From: Prostheceraeus crozeri
Taxonomy: Eukaryota; Platyhelminthes; Polycladida; Euryleptidae
NCBI GenBank assembly: GCA_907163375.1
Contig: CAJQUW010007815.1
Span: 558,001-622,000 of the forward strand
Length of the DNA: 64,000 nt
Direction of reading: 5' to 3'
The notes below the pieces were generated by a model that did no database searches, was not told where the DNA came from, and was given only the letters and a program-made list of their open reading frames with translations. Below, one piece after another: positions 1 through 10,752 of this stretch. How positions within the stretch are numbered: the stretch's first letter is position 1; each line of letters begins with the position of its first letter. The position numbers and the translations under genes were made by a program.

Positions 1-530
1 GGCGCTTCGCTTCGCTCGCACCGGATGTCACACCTTCCGAGATTTCAAAAATATCACGTAGTCGAAAATTTACGTAGTCTAAAAAATATCAAAATTTCAC
101 GTAGTCGAAAATTTAGGCAGTCTAAAAATTTCACGTAGTCGAAAATTTAGGTAGTCTAAAAATTTCACGTAGGCGAAAATTTATATAGTCCAAAAGTTTA
201 GGTAGTCTCAAAATTTCGAAAAATTCAAAATTTCGGAAAATTCAAAATCTCAAAATTTACGTAGTCCAAAAATCTACGCAGTCCAAAAATTTACGTAGTC
301 TAAAAATTTACAAAATTTATGTAGTCTTTTCACATTGTCTAAAAATATCAGAATATTGTATTCAAAATATTTATTAAAAAATGGAAACCTCAAAAATGGT
401 AGAAACTTCGAGAATATATCCATCGTTAATAAATGAACGTAGTTCTACTTTAATGGACATTGAAAAGATTAACATTGAAAAACACAAAGATAGAGTTAGG
501 TATATAAAAGATAAGGAAACGCAATTATTA
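1..530 (+). repeat. Polinton left terminal inverted repeat
   Basis: It pairs with about 15085-15526. The outer 50 bp match closely. The middle is a string of degenerate ACGTAGTC/AAAATTT units that vary in number between the ends. The inner part (about 375-530) runs into the first ORF, and the right end carries a diverged copy of that ORF start. The first ~30 bases form one half of a terminal hairpin whose other half lies outside the window. Confidence 0.85.
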
Positions 531-1067
531 TTAAGATTATCACATTATGATAAATTAAGAAAAAGATGGTCTAAAGTTAAGAATGTAACACAAGGTATTG
601 GAATATTTTTAACAGTACGTTTAGGTGCTTTAACAATTGTTATATCTTCTGGCGCTCTTTCAATTCCTGTTATTGCTACTGCTTTAACATGTACGGGTGT
701 TTTCACAACTTCGCTTGTTACAATGTTAGATAAATCTTTAATAACTAAGAAACGAAAATCATTAAAAATTAAACATTTACATATTAAAGAAGTTTATGAG
801 AAATTACATTACTACTTTCAAAGAGTATGTGATGATAATGTTATTACGTTACATGAGATTGAAAAATTTGATCAAATACCTAATGAAGTAAATCCAATAT
901 CATTTCAATTACAGTCAGAAAAAGTTAATGACAAGAATAAACAGGATGGAAAAACTTCCATTGAGGAAACTGACAAAGTTTTTTTAGAAGAACTAAAAAC
1001 TTTAAGCGAAACTTTCAGCAAAACTTTATTAAACAAAACTTTAGACGCCAAAGCAATAAAAAAATAA
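381..1067 (+). CDS. Polinton protein of unknown function, membrane-spanning
   Basis: Open frame of 228 codons, the first gene inside the left end. Residues about 75-115 are a long hydrophobic stretch (around IFLTVRLGALTIVISSGAL and on to VTML), enough for one or two membrane passes. It is flanked by charged lysine-rich segments, and the C-terminal third is helical and charged. I recognise no named domain. Its start lies within the terminal repeat, so the right end holds a degraded second copy of the first ~50 codons. The role is unknown; a membrane-modifying virion or accessory protein is possible but unproven. Confidence 0.6.
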   Translation: METSKMVETSRIYPSLINERSSTLMDIEKINIEKHKDRVRYIKDKETQLLLRLSHYDKLRKRWSKVKNVTQGIGIFLTVRLGALTIVISSGALSIPVIATALTCTGVFTTSLVTMLDKSLITKKRKSLKIKHLHIKEVYEKLHYYFQRVCDDNVITLHEIEKFDQIPNEVNPISFQLQSEKVNDKNKQDGKTSIEETDKVFLEELKTLSETFSKTLLNKTLDAKAIKK

Positions 1068-1188
1068 TTTTTTCAGCAAAATGTTTTTGTTGTATACCAA
1101 TGATACCACAAAATTCAAATAGAATATTTTTTAAAAAAAATTTAAAAAATAATATGAAAAAATATAATATGAAAATATAATATTAAAA

Positions 1189-2003
1189 ATGGATAAAATT
1201 AAAGCTGATAATTTTAAAAGAATAAAACAATTAGAAGAGTTAATAAAAGAAAGAAATATTATGAAAGAAAATCATCTTCAACATAGAATGTATAGAGCTG
1301 GTATTCAATTTGATATGATAGAAAAAATGCAGCAAACCGAGCAAGTAAAAACTGATTTTGAAAAACTATGGAACCATTTAAAAATCTTGAAAAAGAAAGT
1401 ACAAATAGTGGTAAACAAATTAATATAGCAGATCCAGCACACAAAACTATATTAGATGACTATGGATTACTAGAATCAAACATTAATAAGAAATTACCAA
1501 AATCTATGCAATTTAAACATTCTACTTCATTTATAGATGGAAAAACAATACCTAGATTTTATCTAGGACAAAAAGAAATATTTCCACAACCTTTTCGAGG
1601 CTTAATTTTTTCACCAGATAAATCTCCTTTTAGTTTAGATAGAAATTTTGTTGATCTTTTAAGAGGAGCAGATTTAAAAAATTATGCTGTAGAAGATCTC
1701 ATAAAATACAAAGCCATGTTAGATAGAGTTGATGTAGTAAAAACTCTTAAACGCTATAAACAATTAAAAGATTTAGTTTCAACAGGGGTTAAAGTAGGAA
1801 AAGGTTTTAAAACAAAAACAACTGTATTCTTACCAGATGATCCACAAGAATTACTAAATAGATTAAATATTTTAATATCTGCAATAAAAGAAGGACATAA
1901 TTCTAGTTTCAATGAAATTCATGCTATATTGAAAACATTATTAGAAAAGAAGATTATAAATGAAGATGATTATAAAAGTATAGCTGAAATATGTCGTTTT
2001 TAA
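1189..2003 (+). pseudogene. Polinton conserved protein, unknown function
   Basis: The first part (about 1189-1428) is a lysine/glutamate-rich coiled coil. The second (about 1368-2003) contains a conserved-looking C-terminal block with FLPDDPQELLNRLNILISA followed by a helical tail. The two open stretches overlap by about 60 bp. Blocks of this kind recur in Polintons next to the capsid genes (recollection of the family, not a search). It sits just upstream of the penton candidate. Part of a fossil element; no function assigned. Confidence 0.5.
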
Positions 2004-2047
2004 TTTTTTTATCAAAAAAATATTTAATAAAATTTTTTTATAAAAAA

Positions 2048-2851
2048 ATGTCATCGAGAGAATTATCATCAGCAGAACTAGAAAAAATCAATAATCATTT
2101 AGAAAATCTAACAGAGATTTTGGGTTCATCAAAATTTAGTACGACGTTAAAAATTATAACAACTACTTCATCACACACTTGTAATTTAGAACCCATTCTA
2201 CATTTGGAACAAAATAAAAATTATCAAAATTGCATTGACTAGTTTCTCTACATTTAACACTATTCAAAATGTTATAAAAGATGTGAATGATCAATTTAGA
2301 TATTCTACTGATAAAGGCAAAACATGGAAAATACAAACTTTTCTTCCTGGTTCTTACGAAGTTGAATCAATATAAAATGAAAGTAAGAAACATTTAGGTG
2401 TAGCATTTAAAGATAGAAACAATTACATTTTGCAGTTGAACCGGCAATTAATAAACTTTCTCTTACTTTAGACGAAGATCATCAAGTTGATTTTAATCAT
2501 GATAGATCATTATCAAAACTTTTAGGATTTGATAAGCAAACCTATAGTCAAGGTTATCATTTAGGTGAGAAGATTCCAAAAATAACTGAAATAAATTCAA
2601 TTGTTGTACATTGTGACATTATTGAAGGAGGATATATAAATGATAAATTGTCAAAATTAATATTCAGTTTTCCAGCTTTTACTGTACCCATTGGCTATAG
2701 ATTAAATGTATTTCCACAAACATTAATATATTTCCCTATTACAAGAAAAACTATTAACAGCATTAACATTAGAATCACTGATGAGAAAGGACAAGAAATA
2801 AATTTTGGAGGTGAAGAGATTATGATAGATCTCTTGGTTAGAGAAGTTTAA
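2048..2851 (+). pseudogene. Polinton minor capsid (penton-like) protein, fossil
   Basis: The region follows an A-rich leader and an ATG at 2048. Recognisable stretches are FRYSTDKGKTWKIQTFLPGS near 2300, KLLGFDKQ near 2515, and a final block (about 2650-2851) with PIGYRLNVFPQTLIYFPI and GGEEIMIDLLV. This layout of a beta-rich protein of about 250 residues matches the single jelly-roll penton proteins of Polintons. It lies directly before the packaging ATPase, as expected for a virion module. The coding region is broken. The assignment rests on recalled family patterns; a profile search would decide between penton and another small jelly-roll protein. Confidence 0.6.
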
Positions 2852-2875
2852 TTTTCTTAAAAAAATTTATTAAAA

Positions 2876-3674
2876 ATGAGTGAAGAAATTTTTACAAAAT
2901 TATCATTAAATAAAAAAACTTAAATTTGATCATCATCCAAATTTATCTGATAAAGTTTTGTCAGTTATTTGTGGAAGATCAGGATGTGGAAAAACATATT
3001 TATTATTTAAAATTTTAACGACTCCAAATTTTTTGGATTATAATAATCCTATAATTCATACAACAACAGCAGAACAACCCGTCTATCAATTTTTAAAATG
3101 TGGATTTGAAAATAATCTTAAAAAAACAGCAATTGCTTCATTATTCAAAGAATATGAAAAATCTGAAGATGAAGAAGAAATAAGTTCGTGGTGTGAAGAA
3201 GCAGCAAAAAATAATCACTTAGTAGAATCTAATAAAACTAAACACATAAAGATACAATTAATAGATGATAGTGGTAATATGCAAGATCCTAGTAAACTAG
3301 ATAAAACAATGAAACATTGTGTAATTTTTGATGATTGTGTTAATGATAGAAATCAGTCAGTTCAGAGAAATTATTTCACAAAAGGTAGACATAACAACTG
3401 TAGTGTTTTTTATTTAACACAAAGTATGCATTCATTAGATGGAAGTGTTATTAGAAAGAATGCCAATATAATTATACTATTTGAAATAAATGCAAGAAAT
3501 TTATGTGATTTGTTAGGAGATTTATGTATAAGAGATAAAGATGAATGTAAACATTCGTGTAATAATGCATGGTTAAAATATTATGGCTTCATTACAATTA
3601 ATATTGACAAAAAAATACATGATAGAGTTACAGAAAATATTTTTGAATATTTTTTTCTTAAAAATCTTTTATGA
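2876..3674 (+). pseudogene. Polinton genome-packaging ATPase (A32/FtsK-HerA type), fossil
   Basis: A Walker A motif, GRSGCGKT, lies at about 2971-2994, and a Walker B-like stretch, HCVIFDDCVND, at about 3317-3349. A downstream glutamine-rich FYLTQSMH resembles the sensor strand of the FtsK/HerA superfamily. The length of about 260 residues suits the Polinton packaging ATPase, which pumps the genome into the preformed capsid. An ATG at 2876 follows an A-rich leader like those of the neighbours, so it is the likely original start. It follows the penton candidate by only 25 bp, forming a tight virion cluster. Confidence 0.85.
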
Positions 3675-3690
3675 AAAAAAATTAACAAAT

Positions 3691-4017
3691 ATGTGGAATG
3701 CGTGCAAGATAGAACATGTACCAGTTTTAAAAGATTAACGTCATCCTACAAATCCTGTAAATACGAAGAAAGAAGTTAAATTTTATTACCATCACAGATA
3801 TATGCAATTTGTTAAAGACTATGAAATAAAAAATGGTACAAAAAGTCATGAAAGAACAAATGATTTTCCACTTTGTTTAAGAAGTTTTAGAGTATTTTTA
3901 GCATACAATAATTAATGGTGGTTAATTAATAAAGATCATTTAACAGTTCATGATTCAAAAACATTGCGACAATTGAATATACATTTATTTATTTCAGATT
4001 TTAGAATAAAATCATAA
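3691..4017 (+). pseudogene. Small Polinton ORF, unknown
   Basis: A short coding-looking region of about 110 codons between the ATPase and polymerase, beginning with ATG at 3691 after an A-rich leader. Aromatic and charged segments such as KFYYHHRYMQFVKDYE and FPLCLRSFRVFLAYNN are visible. I do not recognise a domain. It is part of the same fossil element. Confidence 0.35.
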
Positions 4018-4665
4018 TTTCTTTTTGTATAAAAAATCATAATTTCTTTTGAATAAAAAATCATAATTTTCTTTAAAAAATATGAATTGCAAGATGAATA
4101 AAGGATCGAAACCTGTTATTGATGAACTAATAAAAAACAAATTGTAGAATTTCATGAAGAAATTGCTTCATTGAGGAAACAGAAATGGATTAAAGAAAAC
4201 CAGAAACGTAGTATTAAACGTAGCATTAAAAAACAGAAACGTGGAACAAAAGAAATATTAGAAACTCCTATTGCTGATGTTTTTTTTGATGATAGAATTA
4301 AGGATGAACTTAGTGATGATTTATTCAATTTATCTAATCCGAATGAAATTAAATATGAAAATGTATCTTTTATTAATGTAGTATATGATATGCGGAAACT
4401 TTTAGCAAATGGTAAAATTATTAATTTACTTGGAAAAGTTATTAAAGATCAGGAAAATATAATTCAAAATTTTTACGCAACCTTCTATAATAAAAAATCA
4501 TTTGAAACATGGCTTTCCAATCTGGAAGAGAAATCAGATAGTCATGAATGGATTCTTGCAGGTAATATTGAATATGAAGATTTTGGAATGAAGCTAGTAC
4601 AAAGATTACATAGAGGTGCAGGTATGAAATATAGAATCAAAGAATATTTCGGAGAATATTGTTAT

Positions 4666-5685
4666 CATAGACATCGGATAACATTATTAGGACTAGACTG
4701 GACACAGCTGATTTCCCGTGGCCTTTAAAGCCGTTCGGTAGCGACATGGAAATATTGTTTGTATAAAACAATTATGACAACGAGAGAATTTAAAATTTCG
4801 ATAACCACGTGTCTCTTATCAGCTGAGAGAGAGTAGAGATGAGGAGATATTGCATCGTCCATAATTGCAGACTTAAATACTCCGAATTGCCAACAGCAGA
4901 AGACATTTCATTTCACAGGTAATTGCAAATGAACAGCATATCTTTAATCTCTTGATAATAAAATTTTTTACGTACACACTGTTGTAATAAATCTTTTTTC
5001 ATTGTACTCGGGAAAACTCGCCCTTCGCGCTCACAAGAAATGATGTAAAATAGTGCTTTTTGCCCGAAGTGGCCAGGAAAAATCCCAGTTATTCCGGCTG
5101 CTGCTTATCTTTAGCCGGGACGCTCGAAGTTCACAAAATGATTAATAAGACGCCATATCTCAGTTCTGGTGAATAATCTGTATAAGTGATAGAGTCAGGA
5201 GTAATACCAAACCGATTATGAAGTCCATTTCTGAAAATGTTTTATTTATCTTACTGCCATGTTAATGTCTTTCTGCTTATTTCTTAGTTCGGCTTAAGAA
5301 CATCTATAAAAAATTTTTGCTGGAATCTTTAAGGTTGGTAATAAATTTATCCTCTTGCAATCCACTCGTACAAACACAAGCAAAAGGTTTGGTAGTGTCA
5401 CACTTTTCTCGATTTCATTTTCGATCTATCTTTTCAAAATTGGAGTAATTTCAAGGCACATTATCTTGGATTTTCAAAAGAAAGCATTCTACAGCCAGAA
5501 GAAATTTAATAAAAATTCCGCTAATTTAAAAATTGCGCTAATATTTGTTTACACAAATAGCATAGTAAAACAATTTTTCAGAATTAAAGCCACTCGGTAG
5601 CGACATCCGCTTGTGGCCATCAGCTGATAGTGTATTAAATAGGCGCTGTCCGGTCTAGTCCTAATAATGTTATCCGATGTCTATG
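4666..5685 (+). mobile_element. P-type DNA transposon, non-autonomous, with 8-bp target duplication
   Basis: The element starts CATAGACATCGG and ends with its exact complement; the inverted repeats run 39 bp with one mismatch (4666-4704 against 5647-5685). It is flanked by a perfect 8-bp direct repeat ATTGTTAT (4658-4665 and 5686-5693), which is the P-superfamily (and hAT) target length. The superfamily call comes from a THAP-like first exon inside. The rest of the 1020 bp carries no transposase frame, so it is a deletion derivative. The inner flanks hold a direct repeat around TCGGTAGCGACAT (4733-4745 and 5593-5605) and copies of CAGCTGAT next to GTGGCC, probably subterminal binding sites (inference). 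Confidence 0.85.
4839..4918 (+). CDS. THAP-domain exon of the P-type element
   Basis: ATG at 4839 opens 26 codons beginning MRRYCIVHNC and ending in DISFH, with the cysteine pair spaced C-x4-C. This matches the start of a C2CH THAP zinc finger, the DNA-binding domain at the N-terminus of P transposases. The frame stops at an AG|GT donor at 4918/4919 (GGTAATTG), so it is a first exon. No second exon with the later C-x2-H pair is evident in the remaining 760 bp, which agrees with internal deletion. A host THAP gene fragment is less likely because of the tight terminal repeats. Confidence 0.65.
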
Positions 5686-8512
5686 ATTGTTATATTCCTT
5701 CTGAAGATTTTTGTTTTATTAAATGTTATAATGTTTTACGAGGTTTTCATGAAGAACAAGGAGAAGTGATGAAATAAATGTTTAATAATTTTTTATATAC
5801 AGAGAAAGCCACATCTAGAACAGGAGTAATGTCAAATTGCAAATTTTCTCAGTTCAATAAATTTTTTGGAGAAAGTGTTCAGTAGTACAGTCCTTCGAAT
5901 CGTCATTTAAATCCTAGAGGAATTGAAACGTTTCATAATTATGTTTATTAGAACTATTTTCACGAAGGTTCAACAATTGGACACTATTATTTAATTGATA
6001 AATCTCAAAAATTAAAAGCTATTAGAGAAATTGAAAATAATTTCAAACCAATATATATAACAGTTACTGATGAAAATCTAACAACGCGTCCATGTAAAAT
6101 CATAACAAAGAAACAAATTGACTATAGTTCAACATATATTTGTGATCTCGAAACTTTTCCTGATCCTAGCTATTCAACAGCTCATCCTATTCCTTATGCT
6201 GTAGGAGCTATTAATTTTAATAAATTTATATGTTGCTTACCGAAACAAAGATTGAAAGAATTAGAAACACGTTTGTTAAGTGATATGATTAAAATTAAAC
6301 AATCAAAAGATGAAGATGAAATTGAAAAACTAAAAAAACAAATTAATGAGTATAATAATTTAACTGAATTAGAATTCAATAAACTTCAAAATTGTGTGAA
6401 AATATTTACGAGAACTGAGGATGATGAATGTCCAATACATCAATTTTTTAAAACTCTTGGAAAATTTAACTATTCGAAAGTAACTTTAATAGCCCACAAT
6501 TCATCAGGTTTTGATTCCTATTTTCCGATAAAAGCTAATTTTGAATTATCTAAACCACCTCTTATAACTTCAAGAGGAATATTAACTGCTTCATTACAAA
6601 ATCCTTATACAACTGAATGTGTTGGTAGATATATTCAAAAATCTTTTAGATTTAAAAACAATATGAAAAAAATTCACCTCGAGGTAAATTAGCACTTCAA
6701 ACTATTATAATGAAATGTAGTTATCAACATGTAAAAACAGGTCTTTCTAAATGGTGTGAGAATTTTAAGATTCCTACCAATGTGTGTAAATTAAATTATG
6801 AAATTGAAGACATAACACGTGAAAATTATAAAGAAAAAGAGAATGAATGGAAACCATATTTAGTTAACGATATTCTTTTTTTAGCTTTTTCTATCTACAA
6901 ATATAATAATGTTATGCGAGATTTAGTTGGTGAAGATATAACTACTAATTTAACATCCTCCGCTTTAACATTAAACGGTTGGATGAAAAGCGCACAAAAT
7001 GACAATATAAATATTCATTCTCATACAGATTTATGGGCTAGAAATTATATTAGAAAATCTGTTAAAGGTGGAAGAGTTTCAGCAAATATAAGAAAATACA
7101 TATCTCCATTTTGTAACATCTTGTTACCAATATTAAGACAGTATCTACCTGGAAGAAATTCAATAGATTTATTGAAACAGTATCGACATTTAAGAGATAA
7201 AACTGAAATTTGTAAAAAAATTTCAAATCAACTACTTGAACAAAAAAATGAATTTCTAATGGCTTTTGATGCAACATCTTTATATCCATCAGCTATGTAT
7301 GATGCAAATTCAGAATATCCTAAATCTGAATCAGCTAGCAAATTTCGTCAAGAAGAAGAACGAGAAATAATATACAAATTTAATACTCAAACATTTAGAC
7401 CTAAAACTGTAATATTTACAGTTGTGTTTCAATATCCGAATGATATGCTTTTCCAACCAGTTCCTATAAAAGATAAAGTTAAAAATCAAAATATCAATTC
7501 TCATGTAAAAATAATCAGGTTTAGAAATGGTCTATGTTATGATGTATTGACTTCTGCAGAGATACAAGAAATTGTTAGATGTGGTGGAAAATCTTACATA
7601 TTAATGATGGCATAATTTATGAAAAAATTATCAAGTATCACCATTTCGAAAATATATTGAAAAACATTTTAATTTCAGAAATAAATATAAAACAAAAGGA
7701 AACACTGTAGGCGATGAGTTAATTAAATTATTGATGAATTCGCTATATGGCAAAACTGTACAAAAAGATATAACCACTAAATATCATTTATGGAATGAAA
7801 GTACACTGAAAAAAATTTTACACAAGAATTAAAAGATTATGAAAAATTAAATGATGAACAATATTTAGCGAAAGTAGAAATGGAAGTTGATGAATTTCTT
7901 AAAGCTAATATTGTAAAAGATGGGAAGACATCATTCATGCCACCACATTTAGGTTATCTTATTCCTTCTCACTCTAGAAGAATCATGAATAACTTTATTT
8001 TAGATATTAATGGTTTCAACGAAAAATACATTCATTATACAGATACCGATAGTATATACATTTCTAATTACTCTTCAATAAATTAGATGCTGCTGGATAT
8101 GTTGGGGGGGGGAATCGTGTCAAGAAAAAATGATTATGGAAATGGTGGAATTATTATTGCAATGTCTATTGCACCTAAAGTAAAATACTGTATTACTGTA
8201 GATGAACAAGGAAGACTTAGCAAAAAGAAAACATTTAAAGGATATCCACAAGATGAAGTAAAAGTAGAAGATTTTCTAAAATTATATTTGGGTAAAACAT
8301 TATCGACTATAGTTAATAAACCATGAAAAAGATCTTTAGAAACTGGAATTAGTATTCCTGATAAAAATAATAATATTGAAGAAAAAAAATTTTCTGGTCA
8401 AATAAATGTTCTTAAACGTCAAGCACCTGATGAAAATGAAATTATGTTACCTTAGAACGGAGAAGATATTCAAGCTGAAATATTTCAAGCAATCTTCGCT
8501 GAGAGTAATTTA

Positions 8513-8545
<33 letters not shown>

Positions 8546-8564
8546 ACGTGGGAATAATATTTTT

Positions 8565-8712
8565 AAATATGTTTAAAAAAATTATTTTATGACTAAAAAT
8601 TATTTTATGACTAAAAATTTCATTACATCTAAAAATTTCATAACATCTAAAAATTTCATTACATCTAAAAATTTTATTACATCTAAAAAAATTATTACAT
8701 ATAAAAATTTAT
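8565..8712 (+). repeat. AT-rich tandem repeat between polymerase and zinc-finger genes
   Basis: About seven degenerate copies of a 17-18 bp unit, TTTCATTACATCTAAAAA, with earlier units reading TTATGACTAAAAAT. It lies between the convergent ends of the plus-strand polymerase and the minus-strand zinc-finger gene. Confidence 0.8.
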
Positions 8713-8714
8713 AA

Positions 8715-9200
8715 TTAATTTATTATAGAACTCACACTGTTTATTATTGGTTTCATATCTTCAATTGTCCGTTTTGCTTCAGCTAATGTAGATTTAGCAT
8801 CAGATATTATTGGTGTTGCTTTTTTAAGGCATTTCTAACGTCATCCATTGAAGCTTTTAAACATTTTAAAGTATCATTATTTGTTAATCTGTTAGGTATT
8901 GCTATACCAAATTTTGCATTTAAATGATTATTTTGAGCTACATGATTATTTTCAGCAACATGATTATTTTGAGATAATTTTTTTTCTAGCTGTATAAAGA
9001 TTTTGTCCTTGTTGAGGTATAAACAAATGTTGTAATTGTTGAATATTTTGAATAGGTTGAATATTTTGATTGGGTTGCATATTTTGTTGAGATTGTTGTT
9101 CCATATGTTTACCGCATGGTGTGTCTTTCATATGAGAATATAGTAACGCTTGATTTATAAAACGCATATTACAAACTTGACAAATTTGATTCATTTCCAA
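8715..9200 (-). pseudogene. Polinton C2H2 zinc-finger protein, fossil
   Basis: The N-terminus has ICQVCNMRFINQALLYSHM followed by a cysteine-histidine pair, a C2H2-like finger. A glutamine/asparagine repeat of the NIQPIQNIQQ kind follows, then asparagine-histidine repeats and a helical C-terminal tail ending near 8715. Small finger proteins on the opposite strand are common Polinton accessory genes. It converges on the polymerase and diverges from the fibre-like gene, whose start is only 87 bp away, so a shared promoter region is likely. The coding region is broken. Confidence 0.65.
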
Positions 9201-9287
9201 TTTTCATTTTTATATGGGAGAAAAAATTTTATTTTTTATTTTCATCAGAAAAAAATTTTTTATGATATATCTTTTATTGTTTTAAAA

Positions 9288-10206
9288 ATGATGTTACCAA
9301 ATGTTGGTGGAGGTGCATATATCCCGAATAATCGTGAATCAGAAATAGAAATAGAAAATTATATCATGAAAACTGGAGACGTTTTATCTGGTCCATTGCA
9401 TCTTTCTATTCTTCCACAGCAAAATACAGAGTTAACGAATAAACAATATGTTGATACACAAATCAATGACTTAAAAGAAAAATATATAAACGATGTTTTG
9501 GTTCCACTGATGAATGAATTAAAGTTGCCTAAACTTAATGACAAATCATTAAACGAAAAATTATTAAAACTTGATAAAGAGGATAAAGAGCTAGAAGTAA
9601 ATATAGCAAAACTTTTTAAAAAAATTTCAGAACAATCAAAAATTTTAATATTATTTTCTATAAAGTTAAAATCTGCAGTCATCAAAAATAAGCATCAGAT
9701 ACAACTACTGAAAGAACAATTGGAAAATGAATTAGAAAAACTTCCTAAAAAATTTTTAAGCATTTGAATAAGTTGCAAGCTACATTCCAAAAAAGTGTTT
9801 TGATGAACTAAGTTCTAAAATTACTCAACAAATGAAAAAGATGAATAGAATAATAAATGAAGTAAAATCACTTAATCAAAAAGTTGATAAAATGAAAACT
9901 CTTAAAATCAATTAAGAAAATGAATTAAAGAAAAATTATAAAGAAAATAAAGAACAGTTAGATGCTGTTAAAAATCACTTAGATGTTCTTAAAATTAAGT
10001 TGAAGACTCTTAAAACGGATTTATCGATGAATCAGCAGAAAAAGCAAGTTGATAGAAAAGAAATTAAAATACATCACACGCTGCTTAGCGCAATAGAGAA
10101 AGTGCAAAAGCAAATAATAAAGTTACCACGCGTTTGTTGTCCATTCACAAACGTAAATCTTAATCATAAATTAAAATTAAAACCTAAAGATGCCTGTAAT
10201 TTATAA
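9288..10206 (+). pseudogene. Fibre-like coiled-coil protein of the Polinton, fossil
   Basis: After ATG at 9288 (or 9291) the protein has MKTGDVLSGPLHLS and then ELTNKQYVDTQI, the pattern of tail-fibre stalks in phages and large viruses, where such segments trimerise. A long heptad-like coiled coil follows (about 9460-10110), ending in a short segment with RVCCPF. In an intact relative this would be a host-attachment or spike protein (inference). The reading frame is broken. Its end overlaps the ATG of the next gene at 10190. Confidence 0.6.
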
Positions 10207-10669
10207 ACACAATCTTAAACATTTTTCATCAAATCAAAACATTGAAAGTGAACCTTCTATGAAATCTGTTTACCGTTATAACCGTGTAAAATCAATCCAA
10301 AAAGAAGGAGATGGTGTAAACAACGGACCTGGAATATTTTCTGGCATCAGTGAGAATATAGGAAGTATCGTTAATGTTATTAAAAATAATAAAAATTTGA
10401 TCACATCTGCTGCAAAAGGAGCTGCTGCTATAGGTAGTACAGCTAGTGCAAAACTAAATGCTGTTAAATCTCAAAACAAATTAAAACAACTAGAAACTAT
10501 TCGTAAACTTAAGAATGATTCTGAAGAACAAAAAAAATTTAAAAAAATTTCAGAGGAAACAAAAAACAAAATTGCTAACATAGCCGCTGAAAATAAACAG
10601 GAGAAGAAATCAATTGAAGAAATAAAAGGTAGTGGAACGCAGTTAGGTACTGGTTTAGCAAAATTCTAA
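10190..10669 (+). CDS. Polinton hydrophobic/basic virion-associated protein
   Basis: An open frame of 159 codons whose ATG overlaps the end of the fibre-like gene. The N-terminal 50 residues are basic. Residues about 65-85 (NLITSAAKGAAAIGSTASA) are small and apolar, a possible membrane-active helix. The C-terminal half is a charged helix ending in GSGTQLGTGLAKF, where the glycine doublets resemble adenovirus-type protease cleavage contexts (inference). It could be a core or minor capsid cement protein. No named domain recognised. Confidence 0.5.
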   Translation: MPVIYKHNLKHFSSNQNIESEPSMKSVYRYNRVKSIQKEGDGVNNGPGIFSGISENIGSIVNVIKNNKNLITSAAKGAAAIGSTASAKLNAVKSQNKLKQLETIRKLKNDSEEQKKFKKISEETKNKIANIAAENKQEKKSIEEIKGSGTQLGTGLAKF

Positions 10670-10752
10670 AATATATTCGAAAAAGGAAAGCTAAGAAAAT
10701 ATTTTTTCTGTGTGTGAGAAAAAACAAAAAAGTCAAATTATTTTTTAAAAAA

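Larger units (their letters stand above)
4082..8557 (+). pseudogene. Polinton protein-primed DNA polymerase B, fossil, split by a P-type element
   Basis: Family B polymerase motifs appear in order. An exonuclease-type CDLETFPDP is near 6150 and IAHNSSGFDSYF near 6490. Motif A, FDATSLYPSAMYD, is near 7265, motif B, NSLYGKT, near 7740, and motif C, HYTDTDSIYIS, near 8035. The C-terminal region runs to an aspartate repeat encoded by a GAT run (8516-8545). The protein-primed type is inferred from the Polinton context and motif style. The N-terminal part (4082-4665) is separated from the rest by a 1020-bp P-type element at 4666-5685. The gene is broken in many places. It copies the element's linear genome in intact relatives. 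Confidence 0.9.

Noticed and set aside
8516-8545. Microsatellite (GAT)n as a separate feature
   Set aside because: It lies in the polymerase frame and encodes an acidic C-terminal tail, so it was kept within that gene.
8565-8712. CRISPR array
   Set aside because: Units are adjacent and degenerate without unique spacers; it is an AT-rich tandem repeat in a eukaryotic element.
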